A stretch of DNA of 53,869 nucleotides, taken from an uncultured Muribaculaceae bacterium. Lineage in GTDB: Bacteria; Bacteroidota; Bacteroidia; Bacteroidales; Muribaculaceae. Position 1 is the stretch's first letter. Each line of letters begins with the position of its first letter. The stretch lies in the NCBI GenBank assembly GCA_910579035.1, contig CAJTSR010000020.1, positions 1-53,869 of the forward strand, read 5' to 3'. Both the position numbers and the translations under genes were made by a program. Positions 41,901 to 50,738 of this stretch are shown in pieces. The notes beneath the pieces were generated by a model. It did no database searches. It saw only the letters and a list, made by a program, of their open reading frames with translations, and was not told the DNA's origin.

Positions 41901-42408
41901 CTTCAAGCGCCTCGGCCCGAAGATGGGCAAGCTTATGAAGCAGGCTGCGGCAGCGATAAAGGCTCTCGACGCGTCGAGCATATCGGACCTTGAAAAGAAC
42001 GGTATGATAAGCATCGACCTTGACGGTACCTCTGTCGATATCGAGCTTGCCGACGTGAAAGTGATTTCCGAGGATATCCCCGGCTGGCTTGTGGCCAACG
42101 AAGGCGACCTCACGGTGGCTCTTGACATCGATGTCACGCCCGAGCTTATGCGCGAAGGTCTTGCCCGCGAAATCATCAACCGCGTGCAGAACATTCGCAA
42201 GAGCCGTGGCTACGACATCACCGACCATATCAATCTGCTCTTTGTGCCAAGTCCTGAAATCGAAGAGGTACTTGCCGGATTCGGCGGCTACATCGGAGCG
42301 CAGGTACTTGCCGATTCTATAACCACAGGCGAACCTTCCGACCCCAACTCTGTCGAGATACTCGACCTCGACGAGATCAAGTTCGGGGTAGTGGTCACTC
42401 CTGCATAA
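38986..42408 (+). CDS. ileS: isoleucyl-tRNA synthetase
   Basis: 1140 residues, a class I synthetase that charges tRNA-Ile. The HIGH-like motif reads GIHH (56-59) within EGPPSANGMPGIHHVMARTIKD, and KMSKRKGNAVDP (688 onward) is the KMSKS loop. Between them is the CP1 editing domain (about 190-420; MLAWTTTPWTLPSNTAL, GTGIVHIAGTFGADD) that removes misactivated valine. The C-terminal anticodon domain (about 700-1100) follows. No zinc-finger cysteines stand out at the C-terminus, so this is the eukaryote-like IleRS type found in some Bacteroidetes, a type often linked to mupirocin tolerance; type assignment is inference. It precedes a dksA-like gene and lspA, a conserved Bacteroidales order. Confidence 0.
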   Translation: MKKFTEYSSFNLSELNKEMLERWREAGLFAKSVALREGAPSFVFYEGPPSANGMPGIHHVMARTIKDLFCRYKTMKGFHVKRKAGWDTHGLPVELGVERSLGITKEDIGKKISVDEYNAACRREVMKYTREWETLTDTMGYWVDMADPYITYDNRYIESVWWLLSQLYGKNLLYKGYTIQPYSPAAGTGLSSHELNQPGCYRDVKDTTCTAQFELVDPIEPMQGWGKACMLAWTTTPWTLPSNTALAVGPSIRYVVARTFNPYSGEKITVTVAEDLADAVLGAKGRDASLEEYNAGDKIVPWQVVATLEGRELVGMHYRQLLPWVNPGEGAFRVIPGDYVTTEDGTGIVHIAGTFGADDLRVSKAAGVPPLHLIDRDGKLRPMVDLTGRFYRIEDLDPAFVAEMVDVDAYSRWAGKYVKNDYNADAKPGDETLDIEICMELKMTGKVFRIEKHVHNYPHCWRTDKPVLYYPLDSWFVRSTAMRDELIENNSLIKWKPASTGSGRFGKWLENLQDWNLSRSRFWGTPLPIWRTENGAEEMCIDSVATLYAEIEKAVAAGIMASNPFADKGFVPGDYSAENYEKIDLHRPYVDDIVLVSPTGKPMYRETDLIDVWFDSGSMPYAQIHYPFENKDAFDNGELFPADFIAEGVDQTRGWFFTLHAIGTMVFGSPAFKAVVSNGLVLDKNGEKMSKRKGNAVDPFETIEKFGSDPLRWYMIWSSSPWDNLKYDHDGVAEVSRKFFSTLSNTYNFFAMYANVDGFTGDEPQIPLAERPEIDRWILSLLNTLVKTVTEEFDDYEPTRATRAVHEFVLDKLSNWYVRLNRKRFWSRGLERDKLAAYQTLYTCLLTVSKLMAPVAPFFSDRLFRDLTAGVGTVESVHLADFPVCDDSAVDAALEQRMDIAQRLTSLVLSLRKKANIKVRQPLAKILVPASDSVTAEVVDAIAGIVKAEVNVKDLKLVASDNEVFVKRVDPDFKRLGPKMGKLMKQAAAAIKALDASSISDLEKNGMISIDLDGTSVDIELADVKVISEDIPGWLVANEGDLTVALDIDVTPELMREGLAREIINRVQNIRKSRGYDITDHINLLFVPSPEIEEVLAGFGGYIGAQVLADSITTGEPSDPNSVEILDLDEIKFGVVVTPA

Positions 42409-42418
42409 CGTATATGTA

Positions 42419-42447
42419 GGGCGGGAGGCCGGAAAGGCCTCCCGCCC
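42419..42447 (+). terminator. hairpin after ileS
   Basis: A perfect 12-bp stem, GGGCGGGAGGCC (42419-42430) with GGCCTCCCGCCC (42436-42447). No T run, so it may be a processing or pausing hairpin and not a full terminator. Confidence 0.
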
Positions 42448-42472
42448 CTAATTATCACCTCCTAATCCAACC

Positions 42473-42853
42473 ATGAGCGAACAATTAAGATATACCGACG
42501 AAGAGCTGGAGGAATTCCGCCAGCTTATTCTTGCCAAAATAGAGAGCGCCACCTCGCTTTACGAGGAACTGTGCGCTTCTTTGCGTAATAACGACGGAAA
42601 CGATACTGCCGACACGTCGCCCACATTCAAGGTTCTTGAAGAGGGTGCGAGCACACTCGAACGCGAGGCCAACGCCCGTCTTGCCGAGCGCCAGCGCCAG
42701 TTTATCAATCATCTGCGTGCGGCTCTTGTGCGTATTGATAACAAAACATATGGCATCTGCCGTGCCACGGGCAAGCTTATACCGAAGGAGCGTCTTCGCG
42801 CTGTGCCCCACGCAACACTATGTGTAGAAGCCAAAAACAATCCCAACCATTAG
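42473..42853 (+). CDS. TraR/DksA-family protein with reduced zinc site
   Basis: 126 residues. A long helical hairpin (about 8-85) precedes the DksA-type C-terminal motif NKTYGICRATGKLIPKERLRAVPHATLCVEAK. In DksA four cysteines bind zinc; here only Cys96 and Cys117 stay, with Thr99 and Ala120 in the other places. Loss of some cysteines is common in Bacteroidetes DksA-like proteins. DksA modulates RNA polymerase with ppGpp; whether this one does so is unknown. It sits between ileS and lspA, four bases before lspA, and is part of that unit. Confidence 0.
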   Translation: MSEQLRYTDEELEEFRQLILAKIESATSLYEELCASLRNNDGNDTADTSPTFKVLEEGASTLEREANARLAERQRQFINHLRAALVRIDNKTYGICRATGKLIPKERLRAVPHATLCVEAKNNPNH

Positions 42854-42856
42854 TAA

Positions 42857-43510
42857 ATGCACCAAAGCAAAAGCCGCAGACTCCTTCTGCTCGCAACTAT
42901 TGTAGCCGCGCTGGTCGTTATTTTCGACCAGATACTCAAGTTCTATATCAAGACTCATTTTTATCTCGGCGAGGACGTCGAGGTGCTGTCGTTTTTCCAT
43001 ATCAGATTCATACAGAACAATGGTATGGCGTTCGGCATAGAGCTTGGAAGCAAGTTGTTCCTTACACTTTTCAGGATTATCCTTGTATGCTTCCTCGGGT
43101 GGTATATAGCGCGTCTTGCAAAGTTAGCGCGTGTGCCGGCAGGGTATATGGTGGCTGTGGCTCTTGTGGCGTCGGGGGCATTCGGTAACATTATCGACTG
43201 TGTGGCCTATGGCGAGATTTTCAGCAATCCGTATCCGCCTGAAGTAGCTGCCATCGTGCCGTGGGGCAGTGGCTACGGCGGTCTTTTCCATGGCCTTGTG
43301 GTGGATATGATCTATTTCCCGCTGTTTTCGTTCACATGGCCGGAGTGGATGCCTCTGTGCGGAGGCCGGGTGTTTTCGTTTTTCGACCCGGTGTTCAATA
43401 TCGCCGATGCCGCCATTACCATAGGCATGGGTATGATAATATTCTTCTATGCCAAGTATCTCGGCTCAGAATATATCAAAAATGAACAGGACAAGGGCAA
43501 GAAAGCTTAA
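42857..43510 (+). CDS. lspA: lipoprotein signal peptidase II (long form)
   Basis: 217 residues, longer than the ~165 of Escherichia coli because of a loop at about 120-170. Four membrane helices. FDQILKFYIK, FIQNNGMAFGI, GAFGNIIDCVAYG (catalytic Asp114) and VFNIADAAITIG (catalytic Asp184) give the aspartic-peptidase site. LspA cuts signal peptides ahead of the lipidated cysteine in the many lipoproteins of this window. Its 3' end overlaps the next gene by 29 bp. Confidence 0.
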   Translation: MHQSKSRRLLLLATIVAALVVIFDQILKFYIKTHFYLGEDVEVLSFFHIRFIQNNGMAFGIELGSKLFLTLFRIILVCFLGWYIARLAKLARVPAGYMVAVALVASGAFGNIIDCVAYGEIFSNPYPPEVAAIVPWGSGYGGLFHGLVVDMIYFPLFSFTWPEWMPLCGGRVFSFFDPVFNIADAAITIGMGMIIFFYAKYLGSEYIKNEQDKGKKA

Positions 43511-44315
43511 GGTAGCCGCAGCTTTGGCCGTGCTGGCGCTTTCGGCCTGCTCCAAGGTGCCTTCGGGGGTGATAGCTCCCGAAGAAATGGCGCAGTTGCT
43601 CGCCGATATCCATACAGGTGAGTCGGTGATAGACATGAACCGAATGGAGTTCTCGAGCGATTCCGCCAAGCAGGCCTACAAGCAGAGTGTATATGCCCGC
43701 CATGGTGTCACGGCAGAGCAGGTAGACAGTTCGTTCGGGTGGTACGGGCGCAACATTTCCCAGTATATGGAGGTGTATGACCGTACAATCGAGATACTCG
43801 ACAGACGTCTGATAGAAACCGGCAACCGCATTGCGGCCGATGCCGCCCTTTCGATAGCGGGCGACTCTGTTGACGTGTGGCCTAATCCACGATTCATCAC
43901 ATTCAACAGCCATATGCCGTCGCGTTTTGCCACATTCTCTTTTGCGGCAGACGAGAACTGGGAGCCCGGCGACTCATACACATGGAGAGCCAAGTTTTTC
44001 AACCATGCGCTTGATTCCCGGTGGACTATCGCGGTGGAATATACCGACGGCTCGGTGGAATATATAGCGCGCAAATTCTCCGGCGATGGCTGGAACCAGT
44101 TGGTGATACATACTGATTCCACGCTTACGGCGCGGCGCGTGTTCGGATTTTTTGAAGGCGAAGGCAAGTCCGGCACCGATCTCAGGCTCGACAGTATAGA
44201 GATGGTGAGAAAGCGTCTTAACCCTGAAAAATACGCGGGGCGCCACATTGTGCGCAAGATACGTAAGTTCAACGATGAAGAAAGCTCCGATTCGATATCT
44301 GGCCAGAACCGTTGA
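43482..44315 (+). CDS. DUF4296-domain lipoprotein
   Basis: 277 residues. A lipoprotein signal ends LALSAC with Cys23. A DUF4296 domain follows (about 28-120; SGVIAPEEMAQLLADIHTGESVI, YKQSVYARHGVTAEQVDSSFGWYGRNI). The C-terminal part is beta-rich, with a putative carbohydrate-binding-like fold (TFSFAADENWEPGDSYTWRAKFF), unassigned. An upstream ATG at 43449 lies within lspA and would put ahead of the lipobox a non-signal segment, so ATG 43482 is the better start. Genes of this kind follow lspA in many Bacteroidales; function unknown. Confidence 0.
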   Translation: MNRTRARKLKVAAALAVLALSACSKVPSGVIAPEEMAQLLADIHTGESVIDMNRMEFSSDSAKQAYKQSVYARHGVTAEQVDSSFGWYGRNISQYMEVYDRTIEILDRRLIETGNRIAADAALSIAGDSVDVWPNPRFITFNSHMPSRFATFSFAADENWEPGDSYTWRAKFFNHALDSRWTIAVEYTDGSVEYIARKFSGDGWNQLVIHTDSTLTARRVFGFFEGEGKSGTDLRLDSIEMVRKRLNPEKYAGRHIVRKIRKFNDEESSDSISGQNR

Positions 44316-44493
44316 GTACGCTGGGGAAAAGCGCGCTTTGTCCGTTGCCACGATTTATTGCAAGGAAGATGGCGAATGGAGTGTAGACATTGCGCCTTTT
44401 GAACGCGAAGCGCACTCCACAGCCTACCACGGCGGGACGCTTCGCATAGAGCTGCGTGGCCGCGAAATGCCTTTGATTGAGCTGCTGCCGTGA
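44275..44493 (+). CDS. small protein overlapping the DUF4296 gene, unknown
   Basis: 72 residues starting MKKAPIRYLARTVEYAGEKRAL, in the +1 frame over the last 41 bases of the DUF4296 gene. Later sequence includes VATIYCKEDGEWSVDIAPFEREAHSTAYHGGTLRI, a beta-rich, soluble look. No family recognised. Overlap and codon pattern suggest a real gene coupled to the one before it, and it lies 51 bp ahead of the TonB-dependent receptor. Confidence 0.
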   Translation: MKKAPIRYLARTVEYAGEKRALSVATIYCKEDGEWSVDIAPFEREAHSTAYHGGTLRIELRGREMPLIELLP

Positions 44494-44543
44494 GCGCGCG
44501 TGGCTGCCGAGCAATTTTTTGAGCATTGCAGCGTTATCATTAT

Positions 44544-46961
44544 ATGTTGAAGCGCTTATACTTAGTTCTGATTATATATACTCTTTCCGCTGTTTTTATC
44601 GAGGCAAAAGGCCCGGTGAAGATTAGCGGCGTCGTTACCGACAGCGAGAATGAACCTCTCGAATTTGTAACAGTAAAGATTAAAGGCACGGCAATCGGGA
44701 CGATTACCGAGGCCGGAGGTCGATACAGCTTGACTGCTCCAGAAGCGGATACCATAAGGGTGATTTTTTCCTGCATTGGCTTTGAAGAATCCAAGCGCAG
44801 GCTTATCGATGCTTCAGGCGAGGTGACGCTCAACGTGAAGATGAGTCCGGCGAGCTATGCCCTTGGCGGCATCGAGGTGAGCGACTACCGAAAACAGACC
44901 TCGGGTATGCAGACGATAGACAACGGGTCGTACCGTTTGTCGCCCGATGTGAGCGGAGGCAGCGTGGAGTCGCTTCTGACCACGATGGCCGGTGTGAGTG
45001 CAGCCAACGAAATGAGCAACAGCTACAGTGTGCGCGGCGGCTCTTACGATGAGAACAGCGTGTACATAAACGGGATAGAGGTATACCGCCCGCAGCTCGT
45101 GAGCAGCGGGCAGCAGGAAGGCCTGAGCATTATAAACCCTGATATGGTGGGCGCGATCGGTTTCTCAACGGGCGGATTTGATGCTTCGTATGCCGACAGA
45201 ATGAGCAGCGTGCTCGACATCGCATATCGGCAGCCGGAGGCTTTCGAAGGTTCAGTGGCGGTGTCGCTTATGGGGGCGAGTGCTGCCATCGGTTCGAGTT
45301 CGCGCAATTTTTCGCAGCTGCACGGCATACGCTACAAGCAGAATGCCTCTTTGCTCGGCTCGCTTGAGGAAAAAGGCGATTACGACCCGCGTTTTTTTGA
45401 TTATCAGACCTCGATGACATATGCCTTTTCGCCGAAGGTAAAGTTGTCGGTGCTTGGCAATGTGGCTGTGAATAATTACAAATTCATACCGCACACGCGC
45501 ACTACCAAGTTTGGCACTTCCACAGACGCGAAAGAATTTACGGTGTATTTCGACGGTATGGAAAAAGACCGCTTTGAAACCTATTTCGGTGCTGCCACAT
45601 TGAGCTATAAGCCGTCTAAAAAGACAGAGTTTGCCTTGCAGGCTTCGGGATTCTTCACCAATGAGCTTGTGAGCTATGATATTTCAGGAGAGTACTGGCT
45701 CGACCAGGCCGGTGCCGGAGATGCCGACAACGGAGGCGTGGGCGGAGAGCTTGGCGTGGGACGCTACCACGAGCATGCCCGCAACCGCTTCAAGGCCTCG
45801 GTAGTGGATATTGCTCTGAAAGGCGCTACCGGCATACGCGGCCATAATCTCAACTACGGCTTGGGCTTCAAGCATGAAACCGTGTTTGACCGTGCCCGCG
45901 AGTGGGAGCTTCGCGACTCGGCCGGCTTTTCCCTGCCTGCCGACCCCGATGCCGTAAGGGTGATTTATAATCTCAGTTCCCGAAATGACTTGGCTTCAAA
46001 TCGTTTTTCGGCATTTGTCCGCGACAGCTACAGGTTTGAAAGCTCGGCCGGTTTCTTCAATATCGATGCCGGCGTGCGATTTTCGTACTGGGACTACAAC
46101 AAGGAGTTCCTCGTAAGTCCGCGTGCGAGCGTGGGCTTTGTGCCGCAGAGTATGTCCCGGCTTGCATTGCGCTTCGCCACAGGGCTTTATTATCAGACTC
46201 CGTTCTTTAAGGAATTGCGTCTTCCGCATACCGATGCCGAGGGCAACGAGATAATAACCCTCAATTCGTCGATAAAGTCGCAGCGTTCCTTCCAGCTTAT
46301 ACTCGGGGCAGACTATACGTTCCGGGCATTCGGACGGCCTTTCAAACTTTCCGGCGAGGCTTATTATAAGGCCCTGAGCAATCTGATTCCATATGAGATC
46401 GACAATCTGAAAATTGTGTATGCCGGCCAGAATCTGAGCAAGGGATTCGCCACAGGTGTTGATTTCAAGTTGTTCGGGCAGTTTGTACCGGGAACGGATT
46501 CGTGGCTCAGTTTTTCGCTAATGAAGACGCAGGAAGATATAGGCGGCATCAAGGTGCCGCGGCCTACCGACAGGCGTTATTCTTTCGCATTGTTCTTTAC
46601 TGATTATTTCCCCAAGCTGCCAAAGCTTAAATTTAATCTCAGGGGCGTGCTGTCCGACGGACTGCCTATGACAGCTCCGCACGAGAGTCGCGACAAGGGC
46701 TATTTCCGCGCGCCGGCTTACAAGCGTGTCGATGTCGGTCTTGCCTACGGACTTGTCGTGCCTGATGCCTCAGGTGTGAGGCGCTCGGGCTTTCTGCGCT
46801 ATTTCAAGAGCGTGTGGCTGGGGGTAGATGTTTTCAACCTCTTAGGTATCAGCAATGTTGGTAGCTATTATTGGGTGACAGATGTGAACGACATACAGTA
46901 TGCCGTGCCCAACTATCTTACAGGCCGGCAGTTCAATGTGCGCCTGTCAGTCGAGTTCTGA
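44544..46961 (+). CDS. TonB-dependent receptor with carboxypeptidase-regulatory domain
   Basis: 805 residues, an outer-membrane transporter. A signal peptide (1-~22, MLKRLYLVLIIYTLSAVFIEA) comes first, then a CarboxypepD-reg-like domain (about 28-108; ISGVVTDSENEPLEFVTVKIKG), a plug (about 125-225; SVESLLTTMAGVSAANEMSNSYSVRGGSYDENSVYINGIEVY) and the barrel to the end (final LTGRQFNVRLSVEF, aromatic last residue). No SusD partner is next to it, so it is not a classical SusC pair; substrate unknown. ATG 44526 upstream is less likely because it adds a short polar stretch before the signal peptide. The 3' end overlaps recQ by 15 bp, convergent. Confidence 0.
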   Translation: MLKRLYLVLIIYTLSAVFIEAKGPVKISGVVTDSENEPLEFVTVKIKGTAIGTITEAGGRYSLTAPEADTIRVIFSCIGFEESKRRLIDASGEVTLNVKMSPASYALGGIEVSDYRKQTSGMQTIDNGSYRLSPDVSGGSVESLLTTMAGVSAANEMSNSYSVRGGSYDENSVYINGIEVYRPQLVSSGQQEGLSIINPDMVGAIGFSTGGFDASYADRMSSVLDIAYRQPEAFEGSVAVSLMGASAAIGSSSRNFSQLHGIRYKQNASLLGSLEEKGDYDPRFFDYQTSMTYAFSPKVKLSVLGNVAVNNYKFIPHTRTTKFGTSTDAKEFTVYFDGMEKDRFETYFGAATLSYKPSKKTEFALQASGFFTNELVSYDISGEYWLDQAGAGDADNGGVGGELGVGRYHEHARNRFKASVVDIALKGATGIRGHNLNYGLGFKHETVFDRAREWELRDSAGFSLPADPDAVRVIYNLSSRNDLASNRFSAFVRDSYRFESSAGFFNIDAGVRFSYWDYNKEFLVSPRASVGFVPQSMSRLALRFATGLYYQTPFFKELRLPHTDAEGNEIITLNSSIKSQRSFQLILGADYTFRAFGRPFKLSGEAYYKALSNLIPYEIDNLKIVYAGQNLSKGFATGVDFKLFGQFVPGTDSWLSFSLMKTQEDIGGIKVPRPTDRRYSFALFFTDYFPKLPKLKFNLRGVLSDGLPMTAPHESRDKGYFRAPAYKRVDVGLAYGLVVPDASGVRRSGFLRYFKSVWLGVDVFNLLGISNVGSYYWVTDVNDIQYAVPNYLTGRQFNVRLSVEF

Positions 46962-48920
46962 TATATAGAATCCGTCGACTTTTATTTTTCCTGCTTCGGC
47001 AAGCTGCCTTATGCGTTCGGCCACTTCTTTGGCGTGGTGCGGAAAGTGAGGTTGCAGAGAGCGTGTGTCGAGCTTTTTGTACGGTGCTATCATACTGAAA
47101 AATTCCTTCAGTCGTTCGTCGAAAGCCTCCGGGTCGAACGCCCGTATGCCTTTCTTTGCCCGGCATACGTCGCACTGGCCGCAGTCGGCGGCGTCTTTTT
47201 CGCCAAAATATGACAACATGCGGCTTACCCGACACGAATCGGAGCCGTATATGAAATCCTTCATTGCCTCGAGCCTCGTTTTCATAGCGTCCCGACGATC
47301 CTCGTACACATTTTTGTCGATTATGAGCTGTGAGCCTGCGACCCTGTTTATGGTTTGGTAGAGGTAGGGGGTGCGCTTGCGCGGAATATAGCCGACTACG
47401 TGGCTTCGCCGCAGCTCTATAAGCGTCTGATACACTTCGTCGGTGCGCAGTGAGCACCTTCGAGCAAGCATATCTTCGTCGATAAATACATAATCGGCAA
47501 ACAATCCCGGGTAATTCCGTAGCAGAGTTTGGATAATTTCCTCTGTGCGCGGGTCGGAGTGCATAGAGTATAACTCTTCGCGGGTGCATACAAACATCAG
47601 TCGCGAGCGCGTGTCCATCTCTTCGGTGTATACGAAGTATCCCGAGCGCTCCAGTATGCCTATTGCACCGGCTACCTGCCTCGGAGGAAGGCGGTATTTC
47701 TCGCACATCTCGTCGGGGCGGAACTCATAGATTTGCCCGAATCCCTCGCCCATGCTTATGCCGAGGTAGCGGCAAATCTCGTCGTATGTTCGGGCTATAA
47801 ATTCTCGTGGGGGGAAGGCCTCGGCGAGTCGTTTGCCGAAAGTGGCTTTGTCGCGCTCGGTGGCGAGAAGCACCGCGAACGACGGTTTGCCGTCGCGACC
47901 GGCACGTCCTGCTTCCTGATAGTATTCCTCGAGTGTGGAGGGAGGGTCGAAATGTACCACGAGCCTCACGTCGGCCTTGTCGATTCCCATTCCGAAAGCC
48001 GTTGTGGCCACCATTACCCGCACCGCGCCTGAATGCCACGCCTCTTGGCGCTCAGTCTTTTCTCTTAATTCAAGGCCGGCGTGGTAGTAGGTGGATTGTA
48101 TCGAGGCTCCGGCCAGATAGTCGGAAATTTCTTTGCAGCGTTTGCGCGAGCGCACATACACAATGGCCGAGCCGGAGGTCGAGGTGAGGATTCGCAGAAG
48201 TTTGTCGAGCTTGCTCTCGCATATCCTTACCAAAAATGAAAGATTATCGCGCGAAAAACTTCGGGAGTAAATCGCCGGTGAGCGCATTTCGAGTTTGTCG
48301 GCGATGTCTGCCACAACCTGCGGTGTCGCCGATGCCGTGAGGGCGAGGAACGGCACTTCCGGGAAGCGTTCGCGCAGTGCCGACAAAGCGAGGTAGGACG
48401 GGCGGAAGTCGTAGCCCCATTGGGATATGCAATGAGCCTCGTCGGCTACGAACATTGCCACGTTCCACGCGTCCATGCGCGCTATGAAATTGTCGCGTTG
48501 CAGCCGTTCCGGGGCGAGGTAGAGCAGTTTGATGCGTCCTTGGCGCAGCCGTTCGTAGGCGTAGTCGGCCTCGGCGCGAGTCATTCCGCCATATATGCAG
48601 GCTGCAGGAACCCTGCGTTTTTTCAGATTGTCCACTTGGTCCTTCATCAGGGAGATAAGCGGCGTTATCACCACTGTGAGGCCGTCGAGTACGAGCGAAG
48701 GGACTTGGAATGTGAGCGATTTGCCGCCCCCTGTGGGCAGCAGCCCTATGGTGTCGCAGCCAGATAGCACGCTCTGTATTATGTCTTCTTGCAAGGGGCG
48801 GAAATTGTCGTAGCCCCAGTATTTTTTCAGGACGGAATGTATGTCGGCATCGTCGGCCGGATAGCCGTCGTTGTCGCTGTAATCATCTGAAAAATCGTAG
48901 TATCCTTCTGGACAATCCAT
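46947..48920 (-). CDS. recQ: ATP-dependent DNA helicase RecQ
   Basis: 657 residues. Superfamily 2 motifs: NFRPLQEDIIQSVL, Walker A LPTGGGKSL, DEAH-box VADEAHCISQWGYDFRPSY, TASATPQ, YYHAGLELREKTERQE, VMVATTAFGMGIDKADVRLVVHFDPP and QEAGRAGRDGKPS. A RecQ-CT zinc site is visible (CRVSRMLSYFGE, CGQCDVC). The C-terminal ~65 residues are not an HRDC domain. RecQ unwinds branched DNA in repair and works with RecJ, which is encoded by the gene directly upstream on the same strand with overlapping stop and start (TAATG), so they form an operon. Its 3' end overlaps the TonB receptor gene by 15 bp. Confidence 0.
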   Translation of the reverse strand: MDCPEGYYDFSDDYSDNDGYPADDADIHSVLKKYWGYDNFRPLQEDIIQSVLSGCDTIGLLPTGGGKSLTFQVPSLVLDGLTVVITPLISLMKDQVDNLKKRRVPAACIYGGMTRAEADYAYERLRQGRIKLLYLAPERLQRDNFIARMDAWNVAMFVADEAHCISQWGYDFRPSYLALSALRERFPEVPFLALTASATPQVVADIADKLEMRSPAIYSRSFSRDNLSFLVRICESKLDKLLRILTSTSGSAIVYVRSRKRCKEISDYLAGASIQSTYYHAGLELREKTERQEAWHSGAVRVMVATTAFGMGIDKADVRLVVHFDPPSTLEEYYQEAGRAGRDGKPSFAVLLATERDKATFGKRLAEAFPPREFIARTYDEICRYLGISMGEGFGQIYEFRPDEMCEKYRLPPRQVAGAIGILERSGYFVYTEEMDTRSRLMFVCTREELYSMHSDPRTEEIIQTLLRNYPGLFADYVFIDEDMLARRCSLRTDEVYQTLIELRRSHVVGYIPRKRTPYLYQTINRVAGSQLIIDKNVYEDRRDAMKTRLEAMKDFIYGSDSCRVSRMLSYFGEKDAADCGQCDVCRAKKGIRAFDPEAFDERLKEFFSMIAPYKKLDTRSLQPHFPHHAKEVAERIRQLAEAGKIKVDGFYISELD

Positions 48921-50650
48921 TATTCGAGGTCGGCGCGTATCTGCTTCACGAGGAGTTGCAGGGTCGACGAAGCGTTCTGGTGCTTGTTTTCCTCGATAGT
49001 GTAGCAGATGTTGAACGGACGTCCTGAGTGTATGTGGTCGAAGTACGAGGCCATGTTGAACGCAATGCCGTTGACAACGCGTCCTGAGGTGTCGTCGACA
49101 AGTTCGAGCTTTATATGCTCAAGATTGCGTCCCACGAGCTTGCTCGTGCCGAAGTCTTTCACGCGGCGTGTGCAGAAAGTGGGTTTGCGGTTTCCGGGGC
49201 CGAAAGGATTGAACAGTCTGAGCGTGGAAACGAACTCCGGCGTTATTTCCGAGAAGGTGAGGAAGGCATCGATGTCGATTTGCGGGGTAAGTTGCTCCGG
49301 CAGTATGTTGGCCGACACGTATTCTTCAAAGCGCCTGGTAAATTCGGCTATGTTCTCCTCCTTCATGGACAGGCCGACAGCGTATGCGTGGCCGCCGAAA
49401 TTTTCCAGCAGGTCGCGGGTTGACTCCACGGCCTTGTATATGTCGAAGCCCTGCACCGAGCGCGATGAGCCTGTGGCAAGTCCGTTGGATAGCGTCAGCA
49501 CCACCGAGGGCTTGTAGTACAGCTCTGTAAGTCGCGATGCCACAATGCCTATGATTCCCTTGTGCCAGTCCTTGTTGTAGATTACAATCGATTTTTTTGG
49601 AGAGTGCATCTCGCCACGGCCTTCGAGGATTGTGTTGGCTTCTTCGGTTATTCGCTTGTCGAGCTCCTTGCGGTCTTTGTTGTACTGGTCTATCTCGATG
49701 CTTTTGCGGGCGGCTTCCTTGGCATCGCGGGCAACGAGGAGTTCCACCGCCTCGCTGCCGCTCTGCATGCGTCCTGAGGCGTTTATACGCGGTCCTATTT
49801 TGAATACGACGTCGCTTATGCTTATCTCCTTGCCGCCGAGTCCGCAGGTTCGTATTATGGCTCTCAGTCCGAGATTGGGGTTGGAGTTAAGGCGTTTCAG
49901 CCCCATGTACGCCATGGTGCGGTTCTCGTCGATCATCGGAACAATGTCGGCGGCTATGCTCACGGCCACGAGGTCGAGCATGCTCTCAAGCTCGGCCGTG
50001 GCTATGCCGTTGCTTATAGAGAACGCCTGCATCAGTTTGTAGCCCACGCCGCAGCCTGAAAGATGCGGGCAGGGGTATGTGGAGCCTTCGAGCTTGGGAT
50101 TGAGTATGGCTACCGCAGGCGGAAGCTCGGCGTCCGGCACGTGGTGGTCGCATATTATGAAATCGATGCCGCGTTCGGCTGCATAGCGTATCTCGTCGAT
50201 GGCCTTTATTCCGCAGTCGAGAATTATTACGAGCTTTATGCCGCGTTCGGCCACATCGTCTATGCTTTTGCGGGATATGCCGTAGCCTTCCTCGTAGCGG
50301 GTGGGGATATAGTATTCGAGCTCGGAGTAAAAATTCTGCAGATAGCGGTACACAAGGGCCACGGCCGTGGTGCCGTCCACATCGTAGTCGCCATATACGA
50401 GGATTTTTTCTTTTGAGCCCATCGCCCGGTTCAGCCGCTCGACGGCTTTATCCATGTCCGGCATTAGGAAGGGATCGTGAAGGTCGCGCAGAGAGGGATG
50501 GAAAAACTTCTCGGCTGCTGCTATTGTCGTTATACCCCTTTGTACCAACAGGTCGCTAATCGGCGAGCAGTTGGCAAAACGGCGCGCAAGCTCTGCCCCG
50601 AGCCGTTGTTCCTCGGACGATAGTGTGGGGAAGTTCCATTTTCGTGTCAT
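48920..50650 (-). CDS. recJ: single-stranded-DNA exonuclease RecJ
   Basis: 576 residues. DHH-family signatures YGDYDVDGTTAVALVYRYL, ILDCGIKA, FIICDHHVPDAELP and the DHHA1 motif DWHKGIIGIVASRLTE with GGHAYAVGLS near the end. RecJ degrades 5' ssDNA ends in RecF-pathway repair. A frame extension to 50674 exists but its first codons overlap a -7 box (50672-50679), so ATG 50650 (MTRKWNFP) is used; transcription would begin downstream of 50674. It is followed by recQ, the natural partner, with a 1-bp overlap. Confidence 0.
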   Translation of the reverse strand: MTRKWNFPTLSSEEQRLGAELARRFANCSPISDLLVQRGITTIAAAEKFFHPSLRDLHDPFLMPDMDKAVERLNRAMGSKEKILVYGDYDVDGTTAVALVYRYLQNFYSELEYYIPTRYEEGYGISRKSIDDVAERGIKLVIILDCGIKAIDEIRYAAERGIDFIICDHHVPDAELPPAVAILNPKLEGSTYPCPHLSGCGVGYKLMQAFSISNGIATAELESMLDLVAVSIAADIVPMIDENRTMAYMGLKRLNSNPNLGLRAIIRTCGLGGKEISISDVVFKIGPRINASGRMQSGSEAVELLVARDAKEAARKSIEIDQYNKDRKELDKRITEEANTILEGRGEMHSPKKSIVIYNKDWHKGIIGIVASRLTELYYKPSVVLTLSNGLATGSSRSVQGFDIYKAVESTRDLLENFGGHAYAVGLSMKEENIAEFTRRFEEYVSANILPEQLTPQIDIDAFLTFSEITPEFVSTLRLFNPFGPGNRKPTFCTRRVKDFGTSKLVGRNLEHIKLELVDDTSGRVVNGIAFNMASYFDHIHSGRPFNICYTIEENKHQNASSTLQLLVKQIRADLE

Positions 50651-50671
50651 TATGCTGTGCGCGGTTTTCTG

Positions 50672-50679
50672 CAAAAATA
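50672..50679 (-). promoter_or_regulatory. -7 box for recJ-recQ
   Basis: TATTTTTG on the minus strand, 21 bp before the recJ start. It decides the start: the longer frame would lie inside it. No strong -33 element seen. Confidence 0.
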
Positions 50680-50738
50680 CAAAAAAACGGCAACACCGAA
50701 GTGCTGCCGAGTGTTAAAAGAGTGAAATTGGCTTGCTG

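Noticed and set aside
44544..46961. SusC of a polysaccharide utilisation locus
   Set aside because: No SusD follows and recQ converges directly, so a plain TonB-dependent receptor is the safer call.
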